From NCBI GenBank assembly GCA_002384935.1, contig DGCD01000013.1, forward strand, positions 62,001 to 126,000: 64,000 nt of DNA. The letters are read 5' to 3'. Positions 35,180-43,742 of this stretch are shown here, in pieces. Numbering within the stretch: position 1 is the stretch's first letter; the number at the start of each line of letters is the position of its first letter. Below the pieces are notes generated by a model. It was not told the origin of the DNA. It ran no database searches and worked only from the letters and a program-made list of their open reading frames with translations. Source of the DNA: Pusillimonas sp. UBA3987. GTDB taxonomy: Bacteria > Pseudomonadota > Gammaproteobacteria > Burkholderiales > Burkholderiaceae_B. Made by a program: the position numbers and the translations under genes.

Positions 35180-36223
35180 ATGTTTAAACGCGTTCTAAAA
35201 CAAGTTTCTTTTGGTATCGCCATTGGTGCTGCCTCGCTGGCTGCTCAGGCAGCCGATATTACAGGCGCCGGCGCTTCTTTCCCTTATCCGATTTATGCCA
35301 AGTGGGCAGCCAAGTATCAGGAAGTGACGGGTAACCGTGTGAATTACCAGTCGATTGGTTCGGGCGGCGGTCAGCAGCAGATTATTGCTAAAACCGTTGA
35401 CTTCGGTGCATCCGACGACCCAATGAAGGCCGATATGCTCGAGAAGCACAACCTGTTCCAGTTTCCGGCCATTATTGGCGGGACGGTACCGGTTGTGAAC
35501 ATTGAGGGCGTTGAGCCAGGCAAACTGAAGCTGACACCCAAGGTGCTGGCTGACATTTTCCTGGGCAAGATCACCAAATGGGATGATGAAGCCATTAAGG
35601 AAATCAACCCCGACGTCAAGTTGCCTTCGGCCTCCATTATTGTGGTTCACCGTTCCGACGGTTCCGGCACCACGTTCGGCTGGACAAACTATTTGTCAAA
35701 AGTATCGCCCGAATGGAAAGAGAAGGTTGGTGAAGGTAAAGCCGTTAAATGGCCTACCGGTCAGGGCGGTAAAGGTAACGAAGGTGTTGCTGCCTATGTT
35801 CGTCAGTTGAAAAACTCCATCGGCTACGTTGAGTATGCCTATGCGAAGCAAAACGGTTTGTCCTGGGCTGCGCTGCAGAACAGTGATGGCAAGTATGTAC
35901 AGCCTTCGCAGGAAGCATTTGCAGCGGCTGCAGCCAATGCCGATTGGAAAAGCGAACCTGGAATGGGTGTTGTCCTGACTAACGAACCCGGTGCTGATTC
36001 CTGGCCTGTGACGTCTGCTTCTTTCATCCTGATGCACAAGATGCAAGCCAATGGTGAAACAGCCACTGAAGTTCTGAAGTTCTTCAACTGGGCATTTGCC
36101 GAAGGTGCCGGCATGGCCAAAGAGCTCGATTATGTGCCGTTGCCCAAAGCCGTAACCGATCAAATTGCCCAGGCATGGAAAACCGAAATCAAAACTGAAG
36201 ACGGTTCGGCAGTTTGGAAGTAA
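35180..36223 (+). CDS. pstS: Periplasmic phosphate-binding protein PstS
   Basis: PstS captures phosphate for the PstCAB importer. The 347-residue precursor has a cleavable Sec signal ending near SLAAQA. The mature part opens ADITGAGASFPYPIYAKW, and the phosphate-contact region IVVHRSDGSGTT is intact. A ribosome site, AAGAGGA, precedes the ATG. A strong hairpin just after the stop probably lets pstS be made in excess over the membrane genes. Confidence 0.96.
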   Translation: MFKRVLKQVSFGIAIGAASLAAQAADITGAGASFPYPIYAKWAAKYQEVTGNRVNYQSIGSGGGQQQIIAKTVDFGASDDPMKADMLEKHNLFQFPAIIGGTVPVVNIEGVEPGKLKLTPKVLADIFLGKITKWDDEAIKEINPDVKLPSASIIVVHRSDGSGTTFGWTNYLSKVSPEWKEKVGEGKAVKWPTGQGGKGNEGVAAYVRQLKNSIGYVEYAYAKQNGLSWAALQNSDGKYVQPSQEAFAAAAANADWKSEPGMGVVLTNEPGADSWPVTSASFILMHKMQANGETATEVLKFFNWAFAEGAGMAKELDYVPLPKAVTDQIAQAWKTEIKTEDGSAVWK

Positions 36224-36280
36224 ATGGCATTAACTGGTTGTGGCTGCTTGTGAGTTGATGCAGGCGGCCCGGCCAGCCGG

Positions 36281-36312
36281 GACGATGCGGTCCAAAGCCG
36301 CATCGTCTTGTT
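36281..36312 (+). terminator. Intercistronic hairpin between pstS and pstC
   Basis: The 10-bp arms GACGATGCGG (36281-36290) and CCGCATCGTC (36298-36307) enclose a seven-base loop and are followed by TTGTT. The T tract is imperfect, so partial read-through into pstC is likely. No promoter with a Pho box is seen between the hairpin and pstC. Confidence 0.7.
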
Positions 36313-36370
36313 ATGTAAAATTTAGCGCTTATTGTAAAAAAACTCTGGCTCGCAACCCGGTATACAAAAT

Positions 36371-37309
36371 ATGAAAACGCTTTCATCCGGCTTAATGGAC
36401 CTGTTATTCAAGAATCTGACGCGATCGTTTGCGTTTATTGTTTTCATGTTGCTGGCAGCCATTATGGTGTCTCTCATATACGGCAGCCGCGAGTCTATTG
36501 CCGAGTATGGCTTCAGTTTTCTCTGGACCAATGAATGGAACCCGGTTCAGAACAGCTACGGCGCGCTGGTTCCTATTGTGGGCACACTCTTAACTTCGGT
36601 TATTGCCCTGATTATCGCGGTGCCCATTTCGTTCGGGATTGCCATGTTCCTGACTGAATTGGCGCCGAACTGGCTCAAGCGCCCACTGGGCACAGCAATT
36701 GAAATGCTGGCTGCGATTCCTTCGATTATTTACGGGATGTGGGGGCTGTTTGTCTTTGTGCCGATATTTCAGTCGTACGTTCAGCCCGCGCTCATTGCAT
36801 TTTTCGAGCCGATTCCGGTTCTGAATCAGTTGTTCGCAGGGCCGCCATTTGGTATTGGCGTGTTCACCGCTGGGCTGATTCTTTCAATCATGATTATTCC
36901 TTTCATCTCGGCTGTCATGCGGGATGTATTTGAGCTGGTGCCTCCTTTATTAAAAGAGTCCGCCTACGGGTTGGGCGGTACCACCTGGGAAGTGGTGTGG
37001 AAAGTTATTTTGCCTTATACCAAGAATGGGGTTGTGGGCGGCGTCATGTTGGGGCTGGGTCGCGCTTTGGGTGAAACCATGGCCGTGACATTTGTGATTG
37101 GCAACTCCTTCAATTTGCCAGACTCTCTGTTTGCTCCATCCAACTCAATTGCGTCGGCGCTCGCCAACGAATTTAACGAAGCCGGTGGGATGCAAAAATC
37201 GGCCTTGCTTGAGTTGGGTCTGATTCTGTTCCTGATTACAACCGTTGTGCTGGCGTTTTCCAAGTTGTTGTTATTGCGTCTTGGCAGAAATGACGGTGTG
37301 ACGCATTAA
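36371..37309 (+). CDS. pstC: Phosphate ABC transporter permease PstC
   Basis: PstC is one of the two membrane subunits of the high-affinity phosphate importer. The 312-residue protein has six hydrophobic segments and the EAA loop that contacts PstB (KESAYGLGGTTWEVVWKVIL). AMFLTELAP and GLGRALGETMAVTFVIGN are typical PstC stretches. The ribosome site is weak. pstA starts 36 bases after the stop. Confidence 0.95.
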   Translation: MKTLSSGLMDLLFKNLTRSFAFIVFMLLAAIMVSLIYGSRESIAEYGFSFLWTNEWNPVQNSYGALVPIVGTLLTSVIALIIAVPISFGIAMFLTELAPNWLKRPLGTAIEMLAAIPSIIYGMWGLFVFVPIFQSYVQPALIAFFEPIPVLNQLFAGPPFGIGVFTAGLILSIMIIPFISAVMRDVFELVPPLLKESAYGLGGTTWEVVWKVILPYTKNGVVGGVMLGLGRALGETMAVTFVIGNSFNLPDSLFAPSNSIASALANEFNEAGGMQKSALLELGLILFLITTVVLAFSKLLLLRLGRNDGVTH

Positions 37310-37345
37310 TTTTCTATTCACGCAATAACGCAAACGAAATTCGCT

Positions 37346-38209
37346 ATGTTCAATACTGACTCCACCGTTACGTTGCAGAATCCGATTTTCAAGAGGCGGC
37401 GGCTTTTCAATAAGCTGATGCTGGCCTTGGCGCTAAGTGCACTTGCGTTTGGTTTGTTCTGGCTGTTTTGGATTATTTATACCCTGATCGTGAAAGGCGG
37501 TGGCGCGTTGTCGTTGTCGCTGCTGACACAGCCGACACCGCCGCCGGGCGGGGTTGGGGGGCTGATGAATGCCATTGTTGGCAGCGTGCTAATGGCCTTT
37601 TTTGGTACGCTTATCGGCACGCCTATTGGCATTCTGGCCGGTACTTATCTTGCCGAGTACGGCAAAACAGGCTGGCTGGCACCGGCAACGCGTTTTCTGA
37701 ACGACGTATTGTTATCTGCGCCGTCGATTGTTATTGGCTTGTTTATTTACGCGGTTTATGTCGCGCAGGTCGGGCACTACTCAGCGTGGGCCGGGGCGTG
37801 CGCACTGGCCATTCTTGTTATCCCCGTTGTTGTGCGCTCCACTGACAATATGTTGAGTCTGGTGCCGAACAGCCTGCGCGAGGCCGCTGCGGCCTTGGGT
37901 TGCCCCCAATGGAAGATTATTACTTTAATCAGTTATCGCGCTGCACGGTCCGGCATGATTACGGGTATTCTTCTGGCCATTGCGCGCATCTCCGGGGAAA
38001 CCGCGCCATTGCTGTTTACTGCTTTGAACAATCAGTTCATGTCTTTGAATATGAATGCGCCAATGGCCAACCTGCCCGTTGTCATTTTTCAATATGCGGC
38101 CAGCCCGTATCAGGATTGGAACGATCTGGCGTGGGCCGGCGCTGTCTTGATTACATTGCTGGTGTTGGGTATCAATATCCTTGCGCGCGTCCTTTTCCGG
38201 AAAAAATAA
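37346..38209 (+). CDS. pstA: Phosphate ABC transporter permease PstA
   Basis: PstA pairs with PstC in the phosphate channel. The 287-residue protein has six hydrophobic segments, the TYLAEYGKTGWL region, an EAA loop (REAAAALGCPQWKIITLI) and the conserved ISGETAPLLFTAL. pstB begins three bases after the stop. Confidence 0.95.
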   Translation: MFNTDSTVTLQNPIFKRRRLFNKLMLALALSALAFGLFWLFWIIYTLIVKGGGALSLSLLTQPTPPPGGVGGLMNAIVGSVLMAFFGTLIGTPIGILAGTYLAEYGKTGWLAPATRFLNDVLLSAPSIVIGLFIYAVYVAQVGHYSAWAGACALAILVIPVVVRSTDNMLSLVPNSLREAAAALGCPQWKIITLISYRAARSGMITGILLAIARISGETAPLLFTALNNQFMSLNMNAPMANLPVVIFQYAASPYQDWNDLAWAGAVLITLLVLGINILARVLFRKK

Positions 38210-38212
38210 CTC

Positions 38213-38992
38213 ATGGAAACTCCGAATTCTTCTGCTAACCGAGTCAAGCTTGATGTTAAAAATCTAAGCTTTTATTACGGTAATTTTCAGGCCATCCGAG
38301 ATGTGAACCTTTCCATTATGGAAAACAAGGTTACCGCCTTTATCGGCCCGTCGGGATGCGGAAAGTCAACCCTGTTGCGTACGTTCAACCGTATGTATGA
38401 ACTGTACCCGGGTCAGCGAGCCGAAGGCGAAATTAACCTGGATGGCGAAAACATCTTAACGTCGCCAATGGATATTTCGCTGATACGGGCAAAAATTGGC
38501 ATGGTTTTTCAGAAACCCACACCTTTTCCCATGAGCATCTTCGATAATATCGCTTTTGGTGTGCGCTTGTTCGAGCGGCTTAGCAAAGGCGAAATGGAAG
38601 AGCGCGTTGAGTGGGCGCTGACCAAGGCAGCGTTGTGGCCTGAGGTGAAAGATAAGCTGCATCAAAGCGGAAACGGGCTTTCGGGTGGGCAGCAACAGCG
38701 CTTGTGCATTGCACGTGGCGTTGCCATCAAACCTGAAATTCTGTTGCTTGATGAGCCATGTTCGGCCCTGGATCCGATTTCAACAGCGAAAATCGAAGAG
38801 CTCATCAGCGAACTGAAGGCCGATTACACGGTTGTCATTGTGACGCACAATATGCAGCAGGCAGCCCGATGCTCTGATTACACGGCCTATATGTACCTGG
38901 GCGAGCTCATGGAGTTTGGCGATACCGACAGCATTTTCGTCAAGCCTCAGCGCAAGGAAACGGAAGACTACATTACCGGTCGTTTCGGGTAA
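38213..38992 (+). CDS. pstB: Phosphate ABC transporter ATP-binding protein PstB
   Basis: PstB powers phosphate import. The 259-residue protein has Walker A GPSGCGKST, the Q-loop in VFQKPTPFPMS, signature LSGGQQQR, and Walker B ILLLDEPCSALDP. It closes the pst operon. phoU, which usually follows pstB, is absent: the next gene is a hydrolase on the other strand, 28 bases on. Confidence 0.96.
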   Translation: METPNSSANRVKLDVKNLSFYYGNFQAIRDVNLSIMENKVTAFIGPSGCGKSTLLRTFNRMYELYPGQRAEGEINLDGENILTSPMDISLIRAKIGMVFQKPTPFPMSIFDNIAFGVRLFERLSKGEMEERVEWALTKAALWPEVKDKLHQSGNGLSGGQQQRLCIARGVAIKPEILLLDEPCSALDPISTAKIEELISELKADYTVVIVTHNMQQAARCSDYTAYMYLGELMEFGDTDSIFVKPQRKETEDYITGRFG

Positions 38993-39020
38993 CGCACGGC
39001 GTGCCTCGTATTTCGTATCG

Positions 39021-39896
39021 TTAGCGGGTGTCGATGTCGTTGAACGCCTGGCCGGCGTTGCTGATAAAGGTGGTGACGACGGGTGCGTAATCGGTTGATC
39101 GGCTCGAACCGGAATGCGAGGTATGTTTGAATTTAACCAGCCTGCTGGCCGGCAGGCTGCCGCCAGCGGCGTGGGCAAATAGCGTGTCGCTCATGGCAGG
39201 AGGCACGACGCGGTCGTTTTCGCCATGCATGACCAGCGTCGGCAGATTCAGATCCTTGACTGCGTCAAGTGTGTTGAAAGGCTGCGTGATCAGCCATTTC
39301 AATGCGGGAATGTCTGCCCATTCGCTTGTGACCAGCATGTCCTGAATGTTTGTAAAGGTCGATTCCAGGATCAGTCCGGCGGTGCCCGGATTCACTTCTT
39401 TAAGCGCCAGGCTTGCAATGGCGCCACCCAGGCTGTGCCCGTAAACATAGCGTAATGACGGGTCGGGTTGGAGGCGCTCCAATTCCCCGATGGCGACGAT
39501 CGCGTCTTCTACTGCACTTGCCTGGGACGGCAGCAGCGGTGTTGATTCGCCAAAGCCGCGATAGTCAATTGCGAGAATGTTATAACCCATTGCCCGCCAG
39601 CGTTCGATTCGAAACACACTGCTATTGAGGTTCCAGCGTGAGCCATGCAGATACAACACCGTAGGGCGTGTTGAATCGGTTTGCCCGATGTACCATGCGC
39701 GAATCTTGTCGCCATTGGCGTGTGTGAGATCGTATATGCGGGTATCGGACGGTTCCGGCCGGGCCCAGTGCGCCTCGCCCAGTTCAATCGCGAAAATGGT
39801 TTCCCTTTGCCAGCGGTCGAGCCAGACATAGCCAACCGACATTGCGCCAATCAGCAGAATCATAAAACCAACAATAAGCTTGCGTGATCGTTTCAT
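39021..39896 (-). CDS. Membrane-anchored alpha/beta hydrolase
   Basis: The 291-residue protein has an N-terminal membrane segment (LIVGFMILLIGAMSVGYVWL) and an alpha/beta hydrolase domain of the BEM46/serine-aminopeptidase-like type. The triad appears as Ser in GHSLGG, Asp in MHGENDRVVPP, and His in KHTSHSGSS; the oxyanion motif is LYLHGSRWN. It probably faces the periplasm. It converges on pstB and lies downstream of a terminator that ends the ABC importer operon, so it likely has its own promoter. The substrate is unknown. Confidence 0.82.
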   Translation of the reverse strand: MKRSRKLIVGFMILLIGAMSVGYVWLDRWQRETIFAIELGEAHWARPEPSDTRIYDLTHANGDKIRAWYIGQTDSTRPTVLYLHGSRWNLNSSVFRIERWRAMGYNILAIDYRGFGESTPLLPSQASAVEDAIVAIGELERLQPDPSLRYVYGHSLGGAIASLALKEVNPGTAGLILESTFTNIQDMLVTSEWADIPALKWLITQPFNTLDAVKDLNLPTLVMHGENDRVVPPAMSDTLFAHAAGGSLPASRLVKFKHTSHSGSSRSTDYAPVVTTFISNAGQAFNDIDTR

Positions 39897-39912
39897 TGGG
39901 TGGAACCAGTCG

Positions 39913-39937
39913 AAAAAAGCCCCGCTCAGGGCGGGGC
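39913..39937 (-). terminator. Rho-independent terminator of the nitrate/sulfonate-type ABC operon
   Basis: On the minus strand, GCCCCGC pairs with GCGGGGC around a five-base loop (39919-39937) and is followed by six T (39918 down to 39913). It lies about 85 bases after the permease stop codon. Confidence 0.88.
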
Positions 39938-40022
39938 GAAGGTGATGCAGTGGTTGTTGCGAGCCGGTTAGCCGAATGAATAACCGGGAAATTTAATTTC
40001 TGCTGAAGGCCCTATCCTTAAT

Positions 40023-40793
40023 TTAACGGTTTTGGCCTCGGAATGCCCAGCCGGTGAACCGTTTTTCTACCATGGCTGTCACGGCATAGAGAACGATACC
40101 CAGGAAAGCCAGTACCAGCAGGCCGGCGAAAACGATTTGCACCTGGAAAGCCGCCTGGGCGTCGAGCATGAGTTTGCCGATGCCCTTGTTCGCCCCAACG
40201 GTCTCCGACACCACCGCACCCACAAATGCCAGCGTAATGGCCACTTTCAGTGAGCCGAAGAAGTAGGGCAGTGACCCGGGGATGCTGACTTTTTTCATGA
40301 TGTCCATTTTCGAGGCGCCCAATGCACGCAGAACATCCTCGAGTTCCGGACTGGTGGTTGCCAGACCCGTGGCAACGTTGACCACGATGGGGAAAAAAGA
40401 AATCAGGAAAGCGGTAATGATTGCCGGCAGTTCACCTAAACCGAACCAGAGGATCAAAATAGGTACGACCGCTACTTTGGGAACCGAGTTGAAGCCGACC
40501 AGTACAGGGTAAATGGCGGCATACAGGTTTTTGTTCCAACCTACGGCAATACCCAATAACAACCCGCCGCCGGTCGCCAGCAAAAAGCCGACCAGTGTTG
40601 TCCAGAGCGTGACCCAGGAGTTATCGATAATCGGGACGCGATATTGCCACAGCGCCACGAAAATGTCGGACGGTGCCGGCAAAATGGTGAGTGGAATATT
40701 GAAACCCCGGCATGCAATTTCCCAGATCACGAACAGCACGATCGTGAAGAGGGTGGGCGGCACGGTGTTGCGGAAGATATCTTCGCGTCGCAT
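40023..40793 (-). CDS. ABC transporter permease, nitrate/sulfonate/taurine family
   Basis: This 256-residue protein has six hydrophobic segments and the EAA loop LGASKMDIMKKVSIPGSLPY typical of SsuC/TauC-like permeases. Its start overlaps the stop of the ATPase gene, so the two are translationally coupled. It is the last gene of a leftward operon (binding protein, ATPase, permease). The transported molecule cannot be deduced; relatives carry sulfonates, nitrate, thiamine precursors or aromatic acids. Confidence 0.88.
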   Translation of the reverse strand: MRREDIFRNTVPPTLFTIVLFVIWEIACRGFNIPLTILPAPSDIFVALWQYRVPIIDNSWVTLWTTLVGFLLATGGGLLLGIAVGWNKNLYAAIYPVLVGFNSVPKVAVVPILILWFGLGELPAIITAFLISFFPIVVNVATGLATTSPELEDVLRALGASKMDIMKKVSIPGSLPYFFGSLKVAITLAFVGAVVSETVGANKGIGKLMLDAQAAFQVQIVFAGLLVLAFLGIVLYAVTAMVEKRFTGWAFRGQNR

Positions 40794-41578
40794 TAGTGTT
40801 TCCCTCCAATCATGGATCGCAAGTCGTGGACGACGTCCTGGAATTTTTGTGTATAAGTGACTTCGAGGTCGCGCGGGCGCGGCAGGGATATCTCACACTT
40901 TTTCACTATTTTTCCGGGGCGATTCGACATAACGTAAACCGTATCGGCCAGGAACACGGCTTCACGCAGGTCGTGGGTGACCAGCATGACCGTGACTTTG
41001 CGGTCTTGCTGGATGTCGCGCAGTGCACACCAGAGTTCTTCACGAGTGAATGCGTCGAGCGCGCCAAAGGGTTCGTCGAGCATCAGGATTTCAGGTTCGT
41101 GAATAAGGGCCCGGCAAATGGACGCCCGTTGCTGCATTCCCCCGGATAGTTCCCATGGGAATTTTTCTGTAAAGCCGGTGAGCCCGACAGAATTCAGCAG
41201 GTTCACGGCTCTTTCCTTGAACTCGGCCCGTTTGGATGACATCTGATTGCGATACGGGCGAACAATTTCGAGCGGCAACAGGATATTGTCGACGCAGTTG
41301 CGCCAAGGCAGCAGGTTACTGGCCTGGAATGCCATCCCCACCGATTTGAGTGGCCCGTTTACCGGCTTTCCTTCAACCGTAAGCTTGCCGCTTAGCGGCG
41401 GATGCAGACCCGAGATCAGTTTCATCAACGAGCTTTTGCCGCACCCCGACGGCCCGACGACCGCAATGAATTCCCCCTTTTTGATTGACAAAGTGACATC
41501 TTCAATGGCCTTGACGGATTCGTCACCCGTGCCATAGGCCATTGAGATGTTTTCAAGCTCGACCAGTGTTTCGGCCAT
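40793..41578 (-). CDS. ABC transporter ATP-binding protein, nitrate/sulfonate/taurine family
   Basis: The product energises the permease encoded next to it. From the ATG at complement 41576-41578, behind AAGGAG, it has 261 residues. It shows Walker A GPSGCGKSS, Q-loop AFQASNLLPW, signature LSGGMQQR, and Walker B ILMLDEPFGALD followed by the switch His in MLVTHDLREAV. An in-frame TTG six bases upstream is less likely. Confidence 0.92.
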   Translation of the reverse strand: MAETLVELENISMAYGTGDESVKAIEDVTLSIKKGEFIAVVGPSGCGKSSLMKLISGLHPPLSGKLTVEGKPVNGPLKSVGMAFQASNLLPWRNCVDNILLPLEIVRPYRNQMSSKRAEFKERAVNLLNSVGLTGFTEKFPWELSGGMQQRASICRALIHEPEILMLDEPFGALDAFTREELWCALRDIQQDRKVTVMLVTHDLREAVFLADTVYVMSNRPGKIVKKCEISLPRPRDLEVTYTQKFQDVVHDLRSMIGGKH

Positions 41579-41622
41579 GCACAACTCCTTCCTGATACTG
41601 GTTGTTTATTGTTGTTCTGGCC

Positions 41623-42630
41623 TTACTTAACCATGCGCTCTTCTTTGGGTGGAAGGTATTCGCTGGTGAACACGGTTTCGGTTGTTGGCTTGTTGGTGTA
41701 GTCGAAGGTCAGGCCGATTTGTTCGATGGCCTTGTCCATGCGGGCTTTGTCGATTGCACCCAGGCCATTCTTTTCAACATCCGGTGTGACGAAATTGCGT
41801 TCGAGCGCCATTTTCAGGCGTTGCAGCTCGACGTCGCGGTTGGCGATGGCATTACGCTCCATGAGTGAATCAATGGAAGCCTCGGGGTCTTTGAGGGTGT
41901 CTTGAATCCCTTTGATCGTTGCACGAAGGAATCCTTTGACGGCCTCGGGGTTGTTCTTGGCGAATTCCGGGTTGGCCATAATCGCGTTCCCGTAAAGATC
42001 GACGCCGTAGTCAGCCAGCAGCATGACGACGATATCTTCGTCTTTCACACCGTTGGCTTTCAAATTCATGAATGAAGAAAACCAGAAGCCTGTGATTGCG
42101 TCGACACGGCCTTGGGCCAGCATGGGTTCGCGCACGGGAAAGCCGATGTTTTCAATTTGCACCTTTGAGGCATCGATGTCGTTCGCATTCACAAAAATGG
42201 GCCATTGCGCATAGGCGCCGTCGGGTGCGGGTGCGCCAAGTACTTTGCCTTCAAGGTCTTTGGGCTTGGTAATTCCTTTGTCTTTCAGGGTAACGATGGA
42301 AAACGCGGGTGCGTCGTAAACCATCATGACCGCTTTAACAGGCGGGTTTTTGGGGTTGTCGCGATACTTGATGAGCGAATTGATGTCGGCAAACCCCATT
42401 TGGTAGGTGTCTGTTGCAACACGGTTGATTGGTTCCACCGAGCTTGAGCCCGGATCGATGGTTACGTTCAGGCCCTCGGCTTCATAATAGCCTTTGTCGA
42501 TGGCCACAAAAAATGGCGTGGCCGGGCCTTCGAATCGCCAGTCGAGGGCGAAACGGATGTCGGTGTCGGCAATTGCCGCACTGGAGCTCAGGGCAATAAG
42601 TGCAGATGCAATAAATTGGGTTAAACGCAT
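41623..42630 (-). CDS. ABC transporter substrate-binding protein, NMT1/ThiY-like
   Basis: The protein has 335 residues with a Sec signal peptide (MRLTQFIASALIALSSSAAIA). The NMT1/SsuA-like fold starts RFALDWRFEGPATPFFVAID, which resembles ThiY and sulfonate-binding proteins. GAGAAG precedes the ATG at complement 42628-42630. An upstream in-frame start at 42723 would hide the signal peptide. It leads the operon; a strong inverted repeat about 175 bases upstream may be its operator. Ligand unknown. Confidence 0.88.
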   Translation of the reverse strand: MRLTQFIASALIALSSSAAIADTDIRFALDWRFEGPATPFFVAIDKGYYEAEGLNVTIDPGSSSVEPINRVATDTYQMGFADINSLIKYRDNPKNPPVKAVMMVYDAPAFSIVTLKDKGITKPKDLEGKVLGAPAPDGAYAQWPIFVNANDIDASKVQIENIGFPVREPMLAQGRVDAITGFWFSSFMNLKANGVKDEDIVVMLLADYGVDLYGNAIMANPEFAKNNPEAVKGFLRATIKGIQDTLKDPEASIDSLMERNAIANRDVELQRLKMALERNFVTPDVEKNGLGAIDKARMDKAIEQIGLTFDYTNKPTTETVFTSEYLPPKEERMVK

Positions 42631-42805
42631 ACTTCTCTCCGGGTAGTTGGACAATTCGTTGTTTTGATTCAGTTCAATAGTATTCAAAACTATGATGCAA
42701 TGCTTCTTGGTAGTTTCCCCCATTTCTTTTGGAGCCCTTTAAAAACGGGGGTCTTGGCTTGAAACTTTTTAAGCATAAATAATTATTCTGAATCCTGACA
42801 CAATT

Positions 42806-42839
42806 CTGTCTGACAGGCTGAAGCATAGTCTGTCAGACA
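42806..42839. promoter_or_regulatory. Paired palindromes, likely GntR-type operator
   Basis: CTGTCTGACAG (42806-42816) and GTCTGTCAGAC (42828-42838) are each perfect 11-base palindromes around a central T. TGTCTGACAG and CTGTCAGACA also form an inverted repeat 13 bases apart. The GTC-T-GAC core matches the general form of FadR/FCD-class GntR operators. It lies upstream of the leftward ABC importer. No GntR gene is in the window, so the regulator would be encoded elsewhere. Confidence 0.45.
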
Positions 42840-43190
42840 AAATGTGCAATGCAACATATTTGTCGTATTTTTGGAAAAGGTGGGGTTTTGGGATGTCCGC
42901 TGGGGATACGGAATGCCGGGGTGGGTCAGCTTTACTCCGACGATTCCGACGTAAGCGTGGCAGATTTCAATCGGCCTTTACATGCAAGATCGGCACCATT
43001 TTCAATGAGCAAGGCGGATTACATTGATAGTGCTGCAGGGAAGAGGTAGACAGGTAAAGTGATGAGTCTGCGCTAACCCAATTCTGCATAACTGTGGCGT
43101 GCCTTTCTAATAAAAGGTCGAATGCGGTGAGATTGGTTGTATTGATGCGTTCCTACTGTGGTTCAGGAACTATATTTGCTTTAGTTTCGA
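42840..43190. other. Gene-free stretch with a possible IS21-family end relic
   Basis: No convincing gene is seen. Three related blocks of about 20 bases recur at a spacing of about 35: GTGGGTCAGCTTTACTCCGA (42921), GTGGCAGATTTCAATCGGC (42957) and CGGCACCATTTTCAATGAGC (42991). On the minus strand they read like the multiple terminal repeats found at IS21-family ends (GATTGAAATCTG, GGAGTAAAGCTGACCCACC). No istA or istB reading frame accompanies them, so this is at most a decayed end. The similarity is from memory of such ends, not from a search. Confidence 0.38.
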
Positions 43191-43231
43191 GATAGAAAAG
43201 CCGCTATATCATCTATTCGACATAGCGGCTT
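43191..43231 (-). terminator. Terminator of the GlcG/HbpS-like gene
   Basis: On the minus strand, AAGCCGCTAT (43231-43222) pairs with ATAGCGGCTT (43207-43198) around a 14-base loop, and the run TTTTCTATC follows. It starts about 22 bases beyond the stop codon. Confidence 0.75.
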
Positions 43232-43253
43232 ATTTCATTGTGGGTTTTGATGC

Positions 43254-43742
43254 TTAAAGGTCAGCGCCTATTGCTTTTAACCCTTCCACTGCGCAAGTAG
43301 CATCTATGGCGCCAGTAGGTGCACCACCTACCCCGATCCCTGCCACTAGGACATCATTAAATTTGATAGGCAGGCCACCGCCTTGGATAACCATGCGTGG
43401 GTCCATATCACGTAAACCGTCATTTGCTGGGTTGGAGGAAATAAATTCGGCTAGGCCGGCTGTATCACGCCCCATCGCTGCAGCGGTATAAGCTTTACCT
43501 TGCGCACTGGTACCTGTGTGTGGACCAGAGCGATCTTCTTTTAATAGAACCTGAACGGCTCCTTCCCGAGCAACCACCGCCACGCTTACCGCATAGCCTT
43601 CTTTGGCGCATGCCTTCACAGTAGCTTGCGCTGCTTTTGTCGCCAGTTCCAAGGGTAAATAATGGGTGGTGGGCAATGTGGTTTGTGCATGAGTCACGAA
43701 CGGCGTGGCTAACAAAGCGGCAAACATAAGCTTACGAATCAT
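43254..43742 (-). CDS. Exported GlcG/HbpS family protein (PF03928)
   Basis: The 162-residue precursor has a Sec signal (MIRKLMFAALLATPFVTHA) and a GlcG/HbpS domain seen in ACAKEGYAVSVAVVAREG, GKAYTAAAM and GIGVGGAPTG. HbpS-type members bind heme, and others occur as companions of oxidoreductases; the role here is unknown. The ATG at complement 43740-43742 has a GGAG about ten bases ahead; an ATG five codons upstream is the alternative. The gene and its flanks look lower in GC than their surroundings, which suggests later arrival. Confidence 0.8.
   Translation of the reverse strand: MIRKLMFAALLATPFVTHAQTTLPTTHYLPLELATKAAQATVKACAKEGYAVSVAVVAREGAVQVLLKEDRSGPHTGTSAQGKAYTAAAMGRDTAGLAEFISSNPANDGLRDMDPRMVIQGGGLPIKFNDVLVAGIGVGGAPTGAIDATCAVEGLKAIGADL

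Noticed and set aside
42842..43049. Two short overlapping open frames in the gap upstream of the binding-protein gene
   Set aside because: Neither has a ribosome site or recognisable sequence, and they overlap the possible IS-end repeats.
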